Origin: Wohlfahrtiimonas larvae
GTDB taxonomy: Bacteria; Pseudomonadota; Gammaproteobacteria; Cardiobacteriales; Wohlfahrtiimonadaceae
DNA: 64,000 nucleotides
Assembly: GCF_002006755.1 (NCBI RefSeq)
Contig: NZ_MVDO01000019.1
Location: 1-64,000, forward strand
Reading direction: 5' to 3'
This document shows positions 9,118-18,944 of this stretch, one piece after another. The stretch's first letter is position 1, and each line of letters opens with the position of its first letter. The translations under genes were made by a program, and so were the position numbers. A model generated the notes under the pieces. It searched no databases, was not told where the DNA came from, and saw only the letters and a program-made list of their open reading frames with translations.

Positions 9118-9753
9118 ATGATGCTATTTTTAGAGACAATTTTTGCATTTCCAGTTGTGATTTATACAACTTTATTGCTGCTGTGTATTATGTTTTGGTT
9201 AATTGGTGCCATTGATATTTTCCAATTGGATAGTTTAGATATTTCCCCAGAAGGTGATGCGGGTTCTCTCAATGCGTTAGGCGGCATTTTATTAAAATTT
9301 AAATTGCATGAAATTCCTTTTACTGTGGTTGCCACATTTGTTGCTTTATTTGCATGGCTCACAAGTTATCTTATTTTCCGAATGATTCAAATGCCGATGA
9401 AAGACGTTGCTCTTTTATATTACGGCGTAGGCTTAGCCAATATATTTGTAAGTGGCGTTGTTGGCTTAATCGCAACATCTATATTCTTTCGACCATTTAA
9501 TAAATGGTTATCCAAATTAAATAAAGCAGTAACACATAAAGATATTTTAGGTGAAGTTGTGATTATTCGTAGTAGCGTTGTAAATGCTGAAAAAGGTGAA
9601 GCTACTTATGAAGATGGCGGCGCAGGTATGATTCTACAAGTTCGTTGTTTTAACAAAGATAATCAATTAACACGTGGTAGTGAGGCGATTATTGTTAAAT
9701 ATGATGCTGTTCATCACTATTATGAAGTAATTCCTAAAAAGAAATATTTTTAA
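9118..9753 (+). CDS. yqiJ: YqiJ-like OB-fold membrane protein (DUF1449-like)
   Basis: This 211-residue protein has about three membrane helices (residues about 5-32, 65-92 and 98-122) followed by a soluble C-terminal domain (about 135-211) with the NfeD/OB-fold-like pattern: ILGEVVIIRSSVVN, then AGMILQVRC and GSEAIIVKYDA. YqiJ proteins are encoded next to YqiK flotillins and resemble NfeD proteins, which help assemble flotillin membrane microdomains. The start lies after a GGAA ribosome site. The flotillin gene follows after 93 bases, giving the usual YqiJ-YqiK pair. Confidence 0.85.
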   Translation: MMLFLETIFAFPVVIYTTLLLLCIMFWLIGAIDIFQLDSLDISPEGDAGSLNALGGILLKFKLHEIPFTVVATFVALFAWLTSYLIFRMIQMPMKDVALLYYGVGLANIFVSGVVGLIATSIFFRPFNKWLSKLNKAVTHKDILGEVVIIRSSVVNAEKGEATYEDGGAGMILQVRCFNKDNQLTRGSEAIIVKYDAVHHYYEVIPKKKYF

Positions 9754-9846
9754 AAAATTAAGCATCAAAATCAGCAGTATTCAGCAGTATAAAAAGATAA
9801 GATTCAAAAGTTATTTTTAGATTAATTTAAAGGATAGGAAACTCGT

Positions 9847-11907
9847 ATGCCAGAAATTGTTGTGTTAGTTTTGTCAGTGATTGGTGTTTCACTGGTTGTG
9901 ATCTTTGGTTTATTTGCCATTATTAAATCATTTTATGTCAAAGTGCCACAAGGCACAGCTTTGATTCTGAATGATACGACGAGCAAACCAAAAGTATTCT
10001 TTACAGGTAAATTAGTGCTACCTGTGATCCATAAGAAAGAGTTCATGAAGATCTCTTTATTGACATTATTAGTAGATCGCCGTGGTAAGGAAGGTTTGAT
10101 CTGTAAAGATAACTTGCGTGCGGACATTGCTGTTGCATTCTATATTCGCGTGAATGAAACCACAGAAGATGTTTTAAAAGTAGCAAAATCTATTGGTGTA
10201 GATCGTGCATCGGATCATCATGCTGTGAGCGAATTATTCAGTGCAAAATTCTCTGAAGCATTGAAAACTGTTGGTAAGCAATTTGACTTAGCAAAATTGT
10301 TTGAAGATCGTCTAAACTTCCGTGAGCGTATTGTAGATGTCATCGGTAAAGATTTGAATGGTTATGCGCTAGAAGATGTGGCAATTGACTATTTAGAGCA
10401 AACGCCAATTGGTCATTTAGATCCAAACAATATCTTCGATGCGGAAGGTATCAATAAAATCACAGCAATTACAGCTGTTCATAAAGATGAAACTAATAAA
10501 CGTGAGCGCGATTTAGAATTGGCTTTGAAAAAGAAAGATACTGAAACATTTGAAGCAAAATTAGAATTAGAGCGTCAACAAGCAGATGCAGAAGCTCGAC
10601 AAAAACGTGAAATTGAAACGATTCGTGCACGCGAATTGGCAGAAACTCTGAAAGTGCAAGAAGAAGAACGTTTGAAAGCAGAACAAGCTCGAATCATTTC
10701 ACAACAAGAAATTGAAGTGCGTGAAGAGAATCGTTTGCGTGAAGTGGAAGTGGCACAACAAAATCGTATGCGTGCTGTAGCAATTGAAGAAGAACGTGTT
10801 ACTCGTGCTCGTGAATTAGAAGTGGTAGCGCGTGAACGTGAAATTGAATTACAAACGATTGATAAAGATAAAGCTGTTGAAGAAGAAAAACGTGTCATCG
10901 CTGATGTGATTCGTGAACGTATCTCTGTTGAAAAAACAGTGGCAATTGAAGAAGAACGTATTAAAGAAGTGCGAGAAGTTTCAGCGGCTGAACGTGATAA
11001 ACAAACGAAAATTTTAGCGGCACAAGCAAAAGCAGAAGAAGAATTAGTGAAGCAAGTGAAACAAGCGGAAGCTGATGAAACGGCTGCAAAACATCGTGCG
11101 GTTGAGATTAGCACGATTGCACAAGCGAATTTGGAAGCAGCAACGAAAGATGCTGAAGCACAAAAACGCATGGCAGAAGGTATGGAAGCTGAGCAAGCGG
11201 CACTTGGTTTGGCTGAAGCACGTGTAATGTTAGCAAAAGCAGAGGCAGAAGAGAAAGAAGGATTGGTGCAAGCTCATGTTGCTGGTGAAATGCGTATCGC
11301 AGAAGCAAAAGGTATTCAAGAGAAAGGTTCTGCTGAAGCTAAAGCAATTCAAGAAAAAGGTTTGGCAGAAGCTAAAGTTGTGGAGGCGAAAGCAACAGCA
11401 ACTGAAAAACAAGGCTTGGTGGAAGCTTCTATTATTCGTGAAAAACTCCGTGCAGAAGCAGAAGGTTTGATCGAGAAATTCCAAGCAATGGGTACAATGA
11501 CAGAAGATTCACGTGCGCATGAAGAATTCCGTTTAGCCTTAGAAAAAGGTTTTGATCAGGCAATTGCTTCAATCAGTGCTAATAAAGAAATTGCACGTGA
11601 ACAGGCAGAAGTATTGGGTGCAGCATTGAGTAATGCGAAAATGGAAATTGTGGGCGGTAATGATCAATTCTTCGAAAGTTTCTCTAAAGCGATTAGCGTA
11701 GGTAAAGCAATTGAAGGTTCTGTGAATCAAAGCCCAATTTTGCAAACAGCGTTGCAAACTGTATTGAGCCGTATTCAAGCACCGACACAAAATGGTGGTG
11801 CAGATGGTACTCCTCATAATCCTTTAAGTAATGTTGATTTAAATGCATTAGCAACACAATTTTTAGGTTATCAAGGCAACAAAGAGCGTAACGATGATCA
11901 ACCATAA
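9847..11907 (+). CDS. yqiK: YqiK-like flotillin (SPFH/Band 7 protein)
   Basis: This 686-residue flotillin has one N-terminal membrane anchor (residues about 4-27), an SPFH/Band 7 domain (about 28-210, including FYVKVPQGTALILN and DNLRADIAVAFYIRV) and a very long charged coiled coil (about 215-560) rich in E, A, K and R. Residues about 485-516 carry short tandem units built on AEAK-x-IQEKG. The tail (about 560-686) is typical of flotillin C-termini. Flotillins oligomerise at the inner membrane and organise functional microdomains. Its neighbours are a YqiJ-like membrane protein and a giant AAA+ ATPase, which suggests a shared membrane complex. The preceding sequence holds an AAAGGATAGGAA ribosome site. 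Confidence 0.9.
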   Translation: MPEIVVLVLSVIGVSLVVIFGLFAIIKSFYVKVPQGTALILNDTTSKPKVFFTGKLVLPVIHKKEFMKISLLTLLVDRRGKEGLICKDNLRADIAVAFYIRVNETTEDVLKVAKSIGVDRASDHHAVSELFSAKFSEALKTVGKQFDLAKLFEDRLNFRERIVDVIGKDLNGYALEDVAIDYLEQTPIGHLDPNNIFDAEGINKITAITAVHKDETNKRERDLELALKKKDTETFEAKLELERQQADAEARQKREIETIRARELAETLKVQEEERLKAEQARIISQQEIEVREENRLREVEVAQQNRMRAVAIEEERVTRARELEVVAREREIELQTIDKDKAVEEEKRVIADVIRERISVEKTVAIEEERIKEVREVSAAERDKQTKILAAQAKAEEELVKQVKQAEADETAAKHRAVEISTIAQANLEAATKDAEAQKRMAEGMEAEQAALGLAEARVMLAKAEAEEKEGLVQAHVAGEMRIAEAKGIQEKGSAEAKAIQEKGLAEAKVVEAKATATEKQGLVEASIIREKLRAEAEGLIEKFQAMGTMTEDSRAHEEFRLALEKGFDQAIASISANKEIAREQAEVLGAALSNAKMEIVGGNDQFFESFSKAISVGKAIEGSVNQSPILQTALQTVLSRIQAPTQNGGADGTPHNPLSNVDLNALATQFLGYQGNKERNDDQP

Positions 11908-11936
11908 TCATTGATGCATTTTTGAAAAATAAACAG

Positions 11937-11963
11937 AGCATAGCGAGGTTTTCTCGCTATGCT
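11937..11963 (+). other. Intercistronic perfect hairpin between flotillin and ATPase genes
   Basis: AGCATAGCGAG (11937-11947) and CTCGCTATGCT (11953-11963) form an 11-base perfect stem with loop GTTTT. No T run follows, so it is not a classical terminator. It could stabilise the upstream mRNA or limit readthrough into the ATPase gene. Confidence 0.6.
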
Positions 11964-11994
11964 GAGTTGATTGATTTTAAATAAAGTTGTGAAT

Positions 11995-14900
11995 ATGTCA
12001 GAAATCGAACAGAAAGATCAAAACCAAGAAGTCTTAGATAGCGCAGTTGCAGAAGGTGGTGCTTATGAAATATTAAGCCGTCGATTAAATGCATTGGGTA
12101 CAGAGCTTCAAGAAAATATCGATACCTTGAATGCCAAACGTTTAGAAGAGTTTGGTAAAAGTGATATGGAAGTAATCGGGCGAATCCGCATTCGTACCGA
12201 AAATAACTGTATTGCAAGGGATATTGTTCGTTTTGGTGATTGGTTGCTGTTTGGTTACAACGTTTTTTTAGGCTTAAAAAAAGAAACGCACGTTGAAGAT
12301 GTTTTCTCGCTCTACCGTTTAGTGGAGCATGATGATAGTTACGATGTTGAAACTGTACCTTTAGAGGGCACATTTTTAAGTATTGATCGTTTTGTTCAAG
12401 ATTTTAATGAGCTTTATACTTACTATAAAAATGCTCAGTTATTACAATTAGTTGAGCGTGATGGTAAGTTGTTGGCAAGCTTCCAAATGGGGGAACGATT
12501 AAGTGATATTCGTGTTTTCCGTTGGTCAATTTCTAGTGATAAACAGAAAATAGAATACATTGATAATCGTGGTGAGCGTGATATTTCATTGCCACCAGCT
12601 TATGATTTTGAATGGATTGCAACTGATCGAGAAAATATCGTCAATGGGCGTTTTCCGCACATTAACATTTTAGATACCGTATTTGTGGAAACAATTGGCG
12701 GTGATCTGACCGTTAAATGTGAAAATAATACAAATGATGGTTTGGGAATTTATCGTGAAGAAGTTTTGGATAAAAACCAATCTATTAACGATGCAAAAAT
12801 AGAATATGCCAAAGTCGGCTCATTGATTCTATTAAAAGTATTGCCTTATCGTGAAGATACATGGCGTTATCTTGTTTACAATATAATGACGCAAAAAGTG
12901 CAACGTATTGATTCAATAGGTTTTGCTTGTATTCAATTACCAGAGGATCACGGAATTATTTTTCCAGGTGGTTATTATTTGCAAAATGGTGATTTTAAAA
13001 CGTATGAACACAATATGAGTGGAATGCGTTTTCGCCGCATTCGCAGATCACCCAATGGTGAAGATGTGTTATACATTTTCTATGATGGCGCAGAAGGGCG
13101 CTTGGCATTGTTCAATTACAATATGATCGAGCGAACGCTAGCGAATCCTATTTTAGCGTTAGGTTATGCAGTGTTTGAAGATGGTCGTATGGTGGTTTTT
13201 GAATCGGTGGATAATGAAGCAACGCGTGTTCATCCGATGCAAATTTGGCAAACGCCATTTTTTAGTGATGAGTATTCAGCCAAACAACCAAATAATAATA
13301 GTTTATTAGGAAGAATTGGTAATCCTGATTTAGTGCGTGGGATTTCCGATTTATATCATGTTGTGCGTGAAATTGGTGATCAAAGTGTTTCATCAGATCG
13401 CTATAGCTTATTGAGTGAAAATACCAAGCAATTGTTTGATCGCTATTTTTGGCTCAATGATGAAAAGAATTTCCCATTTGCAGGCATTTTGCGTTCAATC
13501 TCTCAAACCAGTGAATTGGTTTTGGATGAATATGAAAAAGTAGAAGCGATTCGCAAGCAATCAGATAATGCGATGCGAGAAGCGATGACAATGCAAAAAA
13601 CATTGTTATCACAATTATATGCAGACAGTTGGCAAGAAACCGATGAATTTGTGGAAGCATTGCATTCCATTAATATGCAAATTGGTCGCTTAGTGACATT
13701 GCGTGGTTATCGTTACATTGATCTGAAAGAGATTGATGCAATGGAAGCGCAAATGAAAGAGCGACAAGCATTGATTTCTCGCGCAACAGCAGAGTTTTTA
13801 GCTGATGATCGCTCATTACAGCCGTTTTTGGATAAAATCCAAACAACAGAAACGGCAACGCAGCAAGCTGTTAATACCGCACAATTGCAAACATTGCTGA
13901 CAGAATCTGATGATATGTCGAGCGATTTGGATATGTTATCCAATTTGATGGCAACATTGAAGTTTGATGATGTGACACTGCAAACCAAAATTGTTGAATC
14001 CATTGCAGAGGTTTACGCTAAGTTAAATCAGATGAAGGCGCGCATCATTCAAAAGCGTAAGTCTTTATCATCGACAGAAATGGTGGCGCAGTTTGGCGCT
14101 CAATTTAAACTCTTTGGGCAAAGCGTTGCCAATGCTTTGAACTTAGCAACTACGCCCGAGCGCTGTGATGATGAATTATCCCGTTTATTGGTGCAATTAG
14201 AAGAGTTAGAAAATCAATTCAGCGAAAGTGATGAATTTTTAGCAGACATTCTTGCTAAGCGTGATGAAGTCTTAGAAAGCTTTGAAGGACATAAACAGCA
14301 ATTGTTAGAAGAGCGCCAACGCAGAGCGCAATCCTTGCAAATAGCAGCTGATCGTATTTTAGAAAGCATTCCAAGAAGAACCGCGAGATTCAGCGATACC
14401 ACCGAATTGAATGCTTTTTTTGTGACGGATGCTTTAGCTGTTAAGATTCGTGAAATCACAGAAAAACTCCGTGAATTGCATGATAACGTTAAAGCAGATG
14501 ATATTGAATCACGCTTTAAAAGTGCGAAAGATCAAGCAGTTCGTTCGCTTCGTGATAAATCAGAGATTTTTGAGTTAGGTGGTAATGTTATTCGTTTGGG
14601 TAAACATCGTTTCAGCGTGAATACACAAGAGCCTGATTTGACGATTTTACCGAAAGAAAATTATCTCTATTTGCAATTAACAGGCACAGATTATCAAGAA
14701 CGCATTCAAAATGAGATCTTAGCGCAATATCAGCCATTTTGGCATATGACGATGGAATCAGAATCGCCAGAGGTTTATCGTGCGGAATATTTGGCAAACA
14801 GCATCATCGTTGCAGCGCGCAATAATCAGGAAGGCTTAACCACAGGCATTTTGCATGCGGCGATTTCTATGCAAGAAAACTTGGATAAATTGGTGCGCGA

Positions 14901-17349
14901 TTTCGCAGCAAGCCGTTATCGTGATGGTTATGAAAAAGGGATTCATGATCACGATGCTGTACAAATTCTGAAAAAATTAGTGCCATTGAATGAAAGTGCA
15001 GATTTATTGCGTTTCAGTGCGATGGCAAGAAGTTTGGCAATGTTGTTTTGGAATTTTGAGCAAGAAGATGATGTGGCAAGCTCTTGGATTGATCGCGCGA
15101 AAACAAGTATGGATATTTATACCTTGTTTGGGCATCGTGATGGGTTAGATACGCTACAAGAAGAGATCGAAGTGACTTTATCTATGTTCTATGCAGAATA
15201 TCCGATCAAACATGAGCCACTGAATATAAAGCATGCGGCAGAATATTTGATTGATGTTTTAGCAAGAACACCACAAGAATTTGTCTGTAGCCATTATGGG
15301 CGTGATTTAGCAGCAGGATTACAGAAAAAATTAGAAGATGCACATATGTGGCACAACTTTAATCATTCACAAGCTGCGATGAATGGGCGGTTCGATGCTC
15401 GTTGGCAGTTAATCGAAAATTGGCTCAAGGGCTTATGTTCTTTGCCTGCATTTGAACATAAAGCTCGCTATATTCCTGAAGCGATTATGTTATTGATGCT
15501 TGGTAATGACAGTAAAGTGATTCAGAGATTCAGTGAAGTAGATTTAGATATTGAGATCACAGATTTATTGGGTGAACATGCTCGTGTTGTCCAAGGTAAA
15601 ATGAAAATCAACTTAGATGAATTCTTTAAGCGATTGCGTCGCCATCGTCTGTATGTTGTGCCAGAATTTAGGAAATATTTGACACTGCGCCAAGATATTT
15701 TGGCAGAGCAACGTAAGCAACTCCGTTTAGATGAATTTAAAGCTAAACCATTGAGTTCATTTGTACGCAATAGATTGATCAATGATGTGTATTTTACAAT
15801 CATTGGTGATAACTTGGCAAAACAAATGGGTACGGTTGGTGAAAATCGCCGCACAGATTTAATGGGATTATTGCTTCTGATTTCTCCACCGGGTTATGGT
15901 AAAACCACATTAATGGAATATGTGGCCAATCGTTTGGGTTTAATCTTTATGAAGGTAAATGGCCCAGCTTTGGGGCATGACGTTTTATCATTAGATCCTG
16001 ATCAAGCACCGAATGCAACAGCAAGGCAAGAGTTAGAAAAAGCTAACTTAGCCTTTGAAATGGGCAATAATGTGATGCTGTATATCGATGATATTCAGCA
16101 TACGAACCCTGAATTTTTGCAAAAATTCATTTCATTGTGTGATGGTACACGAAGAATTGAAGGTGTTTGGCATGGCAAAACTAAAACTTATGACATGCGC
16201 GGGAAGAAATTCTGCGTAGTGATGGCGGGTAACCCTTATACAGAATCGGGTGAAGTGTTTAAAATCCCTGATATGTTGGCAAACCGTGCGGATATTTATA
16301 ACTTGGGTGAAGTCTTGGGCGGTATGCAGGATGCATTCATTTCAAGCTACATCGAAAACTCATTAACATCTAATGCTGTGTTAGCACCTTTGGCGCTCCG
16401 AGATTTGAAGGATTTATATCAATTCATGGATCATGCAGAAGGTAAGCCAATCAATTCGAGTGCATTAAGTTATGCTTATAGTGGTGCAGAAATTGCAGAA
16501 ATCACAACAGTCTTAAAGCATTTGATGACCATTCGTGAAATTGTATTCAAAGTGAATCAGCAATACATCGTAAGTGCTGCACAATCAGATAAATATCGCA
16601 CAGAACCACCGTTCAAATTACAAGGTAGTTACCGTAATATGAATAAAATGGTGGAGAAAATCTCTGCCGTGATGAATGATGCTGAAATTAATCAAGTGAT
16701 TAATGACCACTACATTGGTGAGGCGCAGCTATTGACATCAGGTGCGGAAGAAAACTTATTAAAACTCAATGAAATTCGTGGCACTTTAACAGATGTTGAG
16801 AAAGAGCGCTGGGCACAGATTAAACGTGATTTTGCGCGTAATCAATCCATGGGTGGGGATGAAACGGATACAGGTATGAAGATTGTATCGCAGTTGGCGG
16901 AATTGGCAATGAGCGTTAAAGATCTGAATTTTGCGAATCATTTAGTGTCATTAACGGAAAGTCTTCGATTAATGGGTGATCATCAAGATGCAACGAATGC
17001 AAGCCTTAAAATTGCCGATGAAGTGACGAAATTATCTACGGCTTTGAGTACGAATGATCATCAAAAAGCCAATACAGAAGCTTCATTGTACATTGCTAAA
17101 CAGATCGAGCGCTTGAGCGAAGGATTAGTAACATTGAAAAATAATGATGAACAGCAACAAGTGAATCGTTATGTGGCAAAGCAAATGGGTGAGTTAGTTA
17201 AAGGTATGAATAGCTTGAAAGAAACAATGCAGATGAATAATCCGCAATATATTGTTCATCGTTTGGATGCACTTGTAAAAGGTGTTGAAGCATTGGGCGG
17301 CCGCCGAGAAATACGATTGATTAAAGAAAATAGAATTGTGACTGAATAA
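11995..17349 (+). CDS. Giant coiled-coil AAA+ ATPase (DUF3686-type, 'DNA repair ATPase')
   Basis: This 1,784-residue protein belongs to the large AAA+ family with an upstream DUF3686-like region, commonly labelled 'DNA repair ATPase' with little direct support. Residues about 40-480 are a beta-rich region; about 530-920 are long coiled coils; about 920-1270 are helical. The AAA+ module has Walker A SPPGYGKTT near residue 1299, Walker B NVMLYIDDIQH near 1364 and a sensor-1-like VVMAGNP near 1413. A coiled C-terminal tail (about 1600-1784) ends the protein. I chose ATG 11995 over the upstream in-frame TTG at 11971. It follows the flotillin gene by 87 bases containing a hairpin and is closed by a terminator. 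Family context with YqiJ/YqiK points to a membrane-associated remodelling role rather than DNA repair (inference). Confidence 0.85.
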   Translation: MSEIEQKDQNQEVLDSAVAEGGAYEILSRRLNALGTELQENIDTLNAKRLEEFGKSDMEVIGRIRIRTENNCIARDIVRFGDWLLFGYNVFLGLKKETHVEDVFSLYRLVEHDDSYDVETVPLEGTFLSIDRFVQDFNELYTYYKNAQLLQLVERDGKLLASFQMGERLSDIRVFRWSISSDKQKIEYIDNRGERDISLPPAYDFEWIATDRENIVNGRFPHINILDTVFVETIGGDLTVKCENNTNDGLGIYREEVLDKNQSINDAKIEYAKVGSLILLKVLPYREDTWRYLVYNIMTQKVQRIDSIGFACIQLPEDHGIIFPGGYYLQNGDFKTYEHNMSGMRFRRIRRSPNGEDVLYIFYDGAEGRLALFNYNMIERTLANPILALGYAVFEDGRMVVFESVDNEATRVHPMQIWQTPFFSDEYSAKQPNNNSLLGRIGNPDLVRGISDLYHVVREIGDQSVSSDRYSLLSENTKQLFDRYFWLNDEKNFPFAGILRSISQTSELVLDEYEKVEAIRKQSDNAMREAMTMQKTLLSQLYADSWQETDEFVEALHSINMQIGRLVTLRGYRYIDLKEIDAMEAQMKERQALISRATAEFLADDRSLQPFLDKIQTTETATQQAVNTAQLQTLLTESDDMSSDLDMLSNLMATLKFDDVTLQTKIVESIAEVYAKLNQMKARIIQKRKSLSSTEMVAQFGAQFKLFGQSVANALNLATTPERCDDELSRLLVQLEELENQFSESDEFLADILAKRDEVLESFEGHKQQLLEERQRRAQSLQIAADRILESIPRRTARFSDTTELNAFFVTDALAVKIREITEKLRELHDNVKADDIESRFKSAKDQAVRSLRDKSEIFELGGNVIRLGKHRFSVNTQEPDLTILPKENYLYLQLTGTDYQERIQNEILAQYQPFWHMTMESESPEVYRAEYLANSIIVAARNNQEGLTTGILHAAISMQENLDKLVRDFAASRYRDGYEKGIHDHDAVQILKKLVPLNESADLLRFSAMARSLAMLFWNFEQEDDVASSWIDRAKTSMDIYTLFGHRDGLDTLQEEIEVTLSMFYAEYPIKHEPLNIKHAAEYLIDVLARTPQEFVCSHYGRDLAAGLQKKLEDAHMWHNFNHSQAAMNGRFDARWQLIENWLKGLCSLPAFEHKARYIPEAIMLLMLGNDSKVIQRFSEVDLDIEITDLLGEHARVVQGKMKINLDEFFKRLRRHRLYVVPEFRKYLTLRQDILAEQRKQLRLDEFKAKPLSSFVRNRLINDVYFTIIGDNLAKQMGTVGENRRTDLMGLLLLISPPGYGKTTLMEYVANRLGLIFMKVNGPALGHDVLSLDPDQAPNATARQELEKANLAFEMGNNVMLYIDDIQHTNPEFLQKFISLCDGTRRIEGVWHGKTKTYDMRGKKFCVVMAGNPYTESGEVFKIPDMLANRADIYNLGEVLGGMQDAFISSYIENSLTSNAVLAPLALRDLKDLYQFMDHAEGKPINSSALSYAYSGAEIAEITTVLKHLMTIREIVFKVNQQYIVSAAQSDKYRTEPPFKLQGSYRNMNKMVEKISAVMNDAEINQVINDHYIGEAQLLTSGAEENLLKLNEIRGTLTDVEKERWAQIKRDFARNQSMGGDETDTGMKIVSQLAELAMSVKDLNFANHLVSLTESLRLMGDHQDATNASLKIADEVTKLSTALSTNDHQKANTEASLYIAKQIERLSEGLVTLKNNDEQQQVNRYVAKQMGELVKGMNSLKETMQMNNPQYIVHRLDALVKGVEALGGRREIRLIKENRIVTE

Positions 17350-17370
17350 GTAATAGTGTGAATAATAGGG

Positions 17371-17406
17371 AAGCCCAAATAGAAAAGCTATTTGGGTTTT
17401 TATTTT
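17371..17406 (+). terminator. Terminator of the flotillin-ATPase module
   Basis: AAGCCCAAATAG and CTATTTGGGTTT pair around the loop AAAAG, followed by a T-rich tract. The stem sequence recurs almost unchanged at 20186-20218, on the other side of the transporter-OCD gene pair. Confidence 0.85.
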
Positions 17407-17655
17407 TATAGTGAGCTATAAATTTTACAAAAAAACTACTAATTTGAATTTCTAAGTATCTAGATAAAATTATATATCTATTTGATATTTAAGTATCTAT
17501 AGAGTTTGTGATATTTTTCATTGCTTGCTTTTTCTATGACTTTCATATAAAAACTTAGTAAATGTAGTTAAATTAAATAAAAAACTACATTAAATGTATC
17601 CAACGACATAAATATAAATATGGATAAAAAATTAAATTTTTGGAGGATCGTAGCA
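17407..17655 (+). promoter_or_regulatory. AT-rich leader of the MHS-OCD unit with repeats
   Basis: This non-coding stretch holds a direct repeat TAAGTATCTA (17453-17462 and 17490-17499, offset 37 bases), of which the first overlaps the palindrome TATCTAGATA (17457-17466). An inverted repeat AATGTAGTT (17561-17569)/AACTACATT (17583-17591) lies 65-95 bases before the start codon. These are candidate regulatory sites; no adjacent regulator gene explains them. Confidence 0.35.
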
Positions 17656-18930
17656 ATGAAGCAAAATATTCAAAAGCGAGTGCTGCTCGCAAGTTTGGTT
17701 GGAAGTGCGATTGAGTGGTTTGATTATTTTTTATATGGCACAGTTGCAGCTTTAGTATTTAATCAGATTTTCTTTGTGAGTGAAAATCCCACAATTGGTT
17801 TGATGTTGGCTTATGCTTCTTTTGCTTTAACATTCTTTATCCGCCCGTTTGGTGGAATTTTCTTTAGCCACATTGGTGATAAAATTGGCCGAAAAAAGAC
17901 CTTAGTCTTAACACTCAGCATTATGGGCGTTGCCACAATGGCGATGGGTTTATTGCCAACTTATCAAGCGATTGGCATTTGGGCACCGATTATTTTGGTG
18001 TGTTTACGTTTGATACAAGGCTTAGGGATTGGCGGCGAATGGGGAGGCGCATTGTTATTAGCCGTTGAATATGCACCGAAAGAAGAGCGTGGGTTCTATG
18101 GCAGTATTCCGCAGGTTGGTATTCCTATTGGTATGGTAATGGGAACATTGGCGCTCACCATCATGTCTTTATTGCCTAATGAAGCATTCATTAGTTGGGG
18201 ATGGCGCGTGCCATTCATTCTCAGCATCTTTTTAGTATTTTTCGGCTTGTGGATTCGCCGTGGTATTGATGAAACACCATCATTCAAAACAGTTAAAGAA
18301 AAAGGGCAGATCGCTAAAGTGCCAATTGTGACAACATTAAAATATCATTGGCGTGAAGTATTGATTGCGATCGGTGCAAAATTTGTAGAAACCGCACCAT
18401 TTTATATTTTCAGTACCTTTATTGTTTCGTATGCTACGATCAACTTAGGTTTTAACCGAACAACTGTATTAACTGCCGTCATGATCGCGAGTATTGTGAC
18501 AAGTATTTTGATTCCGATGATGGGAAGATTGTCTGATAAAGTTGGCCGTAAACCGCTGTATGTATGGGGCTCGATTGCGATGATGCTTTATGCATTTCCA
18601 TACTTTTGGTTGATTCATCAAGGATCAGTGGTTTTATTATTCATTGCAACGATTATCGGATTAGGTGTGATTTGGGCACCCATCACAGCAGTTCTTGGAA
18701 CGATTTTTTCAGAAATTTTTTCTGCAGAAATTCGTTATACAGGTGTTTCTTTAGGTTATCAAATTGGTGCAGCTTTGGCAGGCGGTACAGCGCCATTAGT
18801 TGCCGTGGCACTATTGGCAGCTTTTGATAATTCTTATGTGCCCGTTGCAATTTATATCATGCTAACGGCTGCGATTTCCTTAGTTGCGATGAGCAGAGTG
18901 ACAGATAAATATAAAGCAACTTTAGATTAA
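17656..18930 (+). CDS. MHS-family MFS transporter (ProP/ShiA-like)
   Basis: This 424-residue protein has the metabolite:H+ symporter signature at its N-terminus (LVGSAIEWFDYFLYGTVAAL), the loop GDKIGRKKTLVLTL, and GLGIGGEWGGALLLAVEYAP in TM4, with 12 predicted helices. The family imports small organic acids, betaines, proline or shikimate. I chose ATG 17656 because GGAGG sits nine bases upstream; an ATG at 17620 has no ribosome site. The OCD-family enzyme starts 14 bases downstream, so the two are an operon and the substrate is probably an amino or imino acid handled by that enzyme (inference). Confidence 0.85.
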   Translation: MKQNIQKRVLLASLVGSAIEWFDYFLYGTVAALVFNQIFFVSENPTIGLMLAYASFALTFFIRPFGGIFFSHIGDKIGRKKTLVLTLSIMGVATMAMGLLPTYQAIGIWAPIILVCLRLIQGLGIGGEWGGALLLAVEYAPKEERGFYGSIPQVGIPIGMVMGTLALTIMSLLPNEAFISWGWRVPFILSIFLVFFGLWIRRGIDETPSFKTVKEKGQIAKVPIVTTLKYHWREVLIAIGAKFVETAPFYIFSTFIVSYATINLGFNRTTVLTAVMIASIVTSILIPMMGRLSDKVGRKPLYVWGSIAMMLYAFPYFWLIHQGSVVLLFIATIIGLGVIWAPITAVLGTIFSEIFSAEIRYTGVSLGYQIGAALAGGTAPLVAVALLAAFDNSYVPVAIYIMLTAAISLVAMSRVTDKYKATLD

Positions 18931-18944
18931 TTCATGGAGAAGAT

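Noticed and set aside
10575-11171. 198-codon open frame antisense to the flotillin coiled coil
   Set aside because: It mirrors the biased E/A/K/R codons of the coiled coil, has serine- and arginine-rich low-complexity sequence and no ribosome site; it is a shadow frame.
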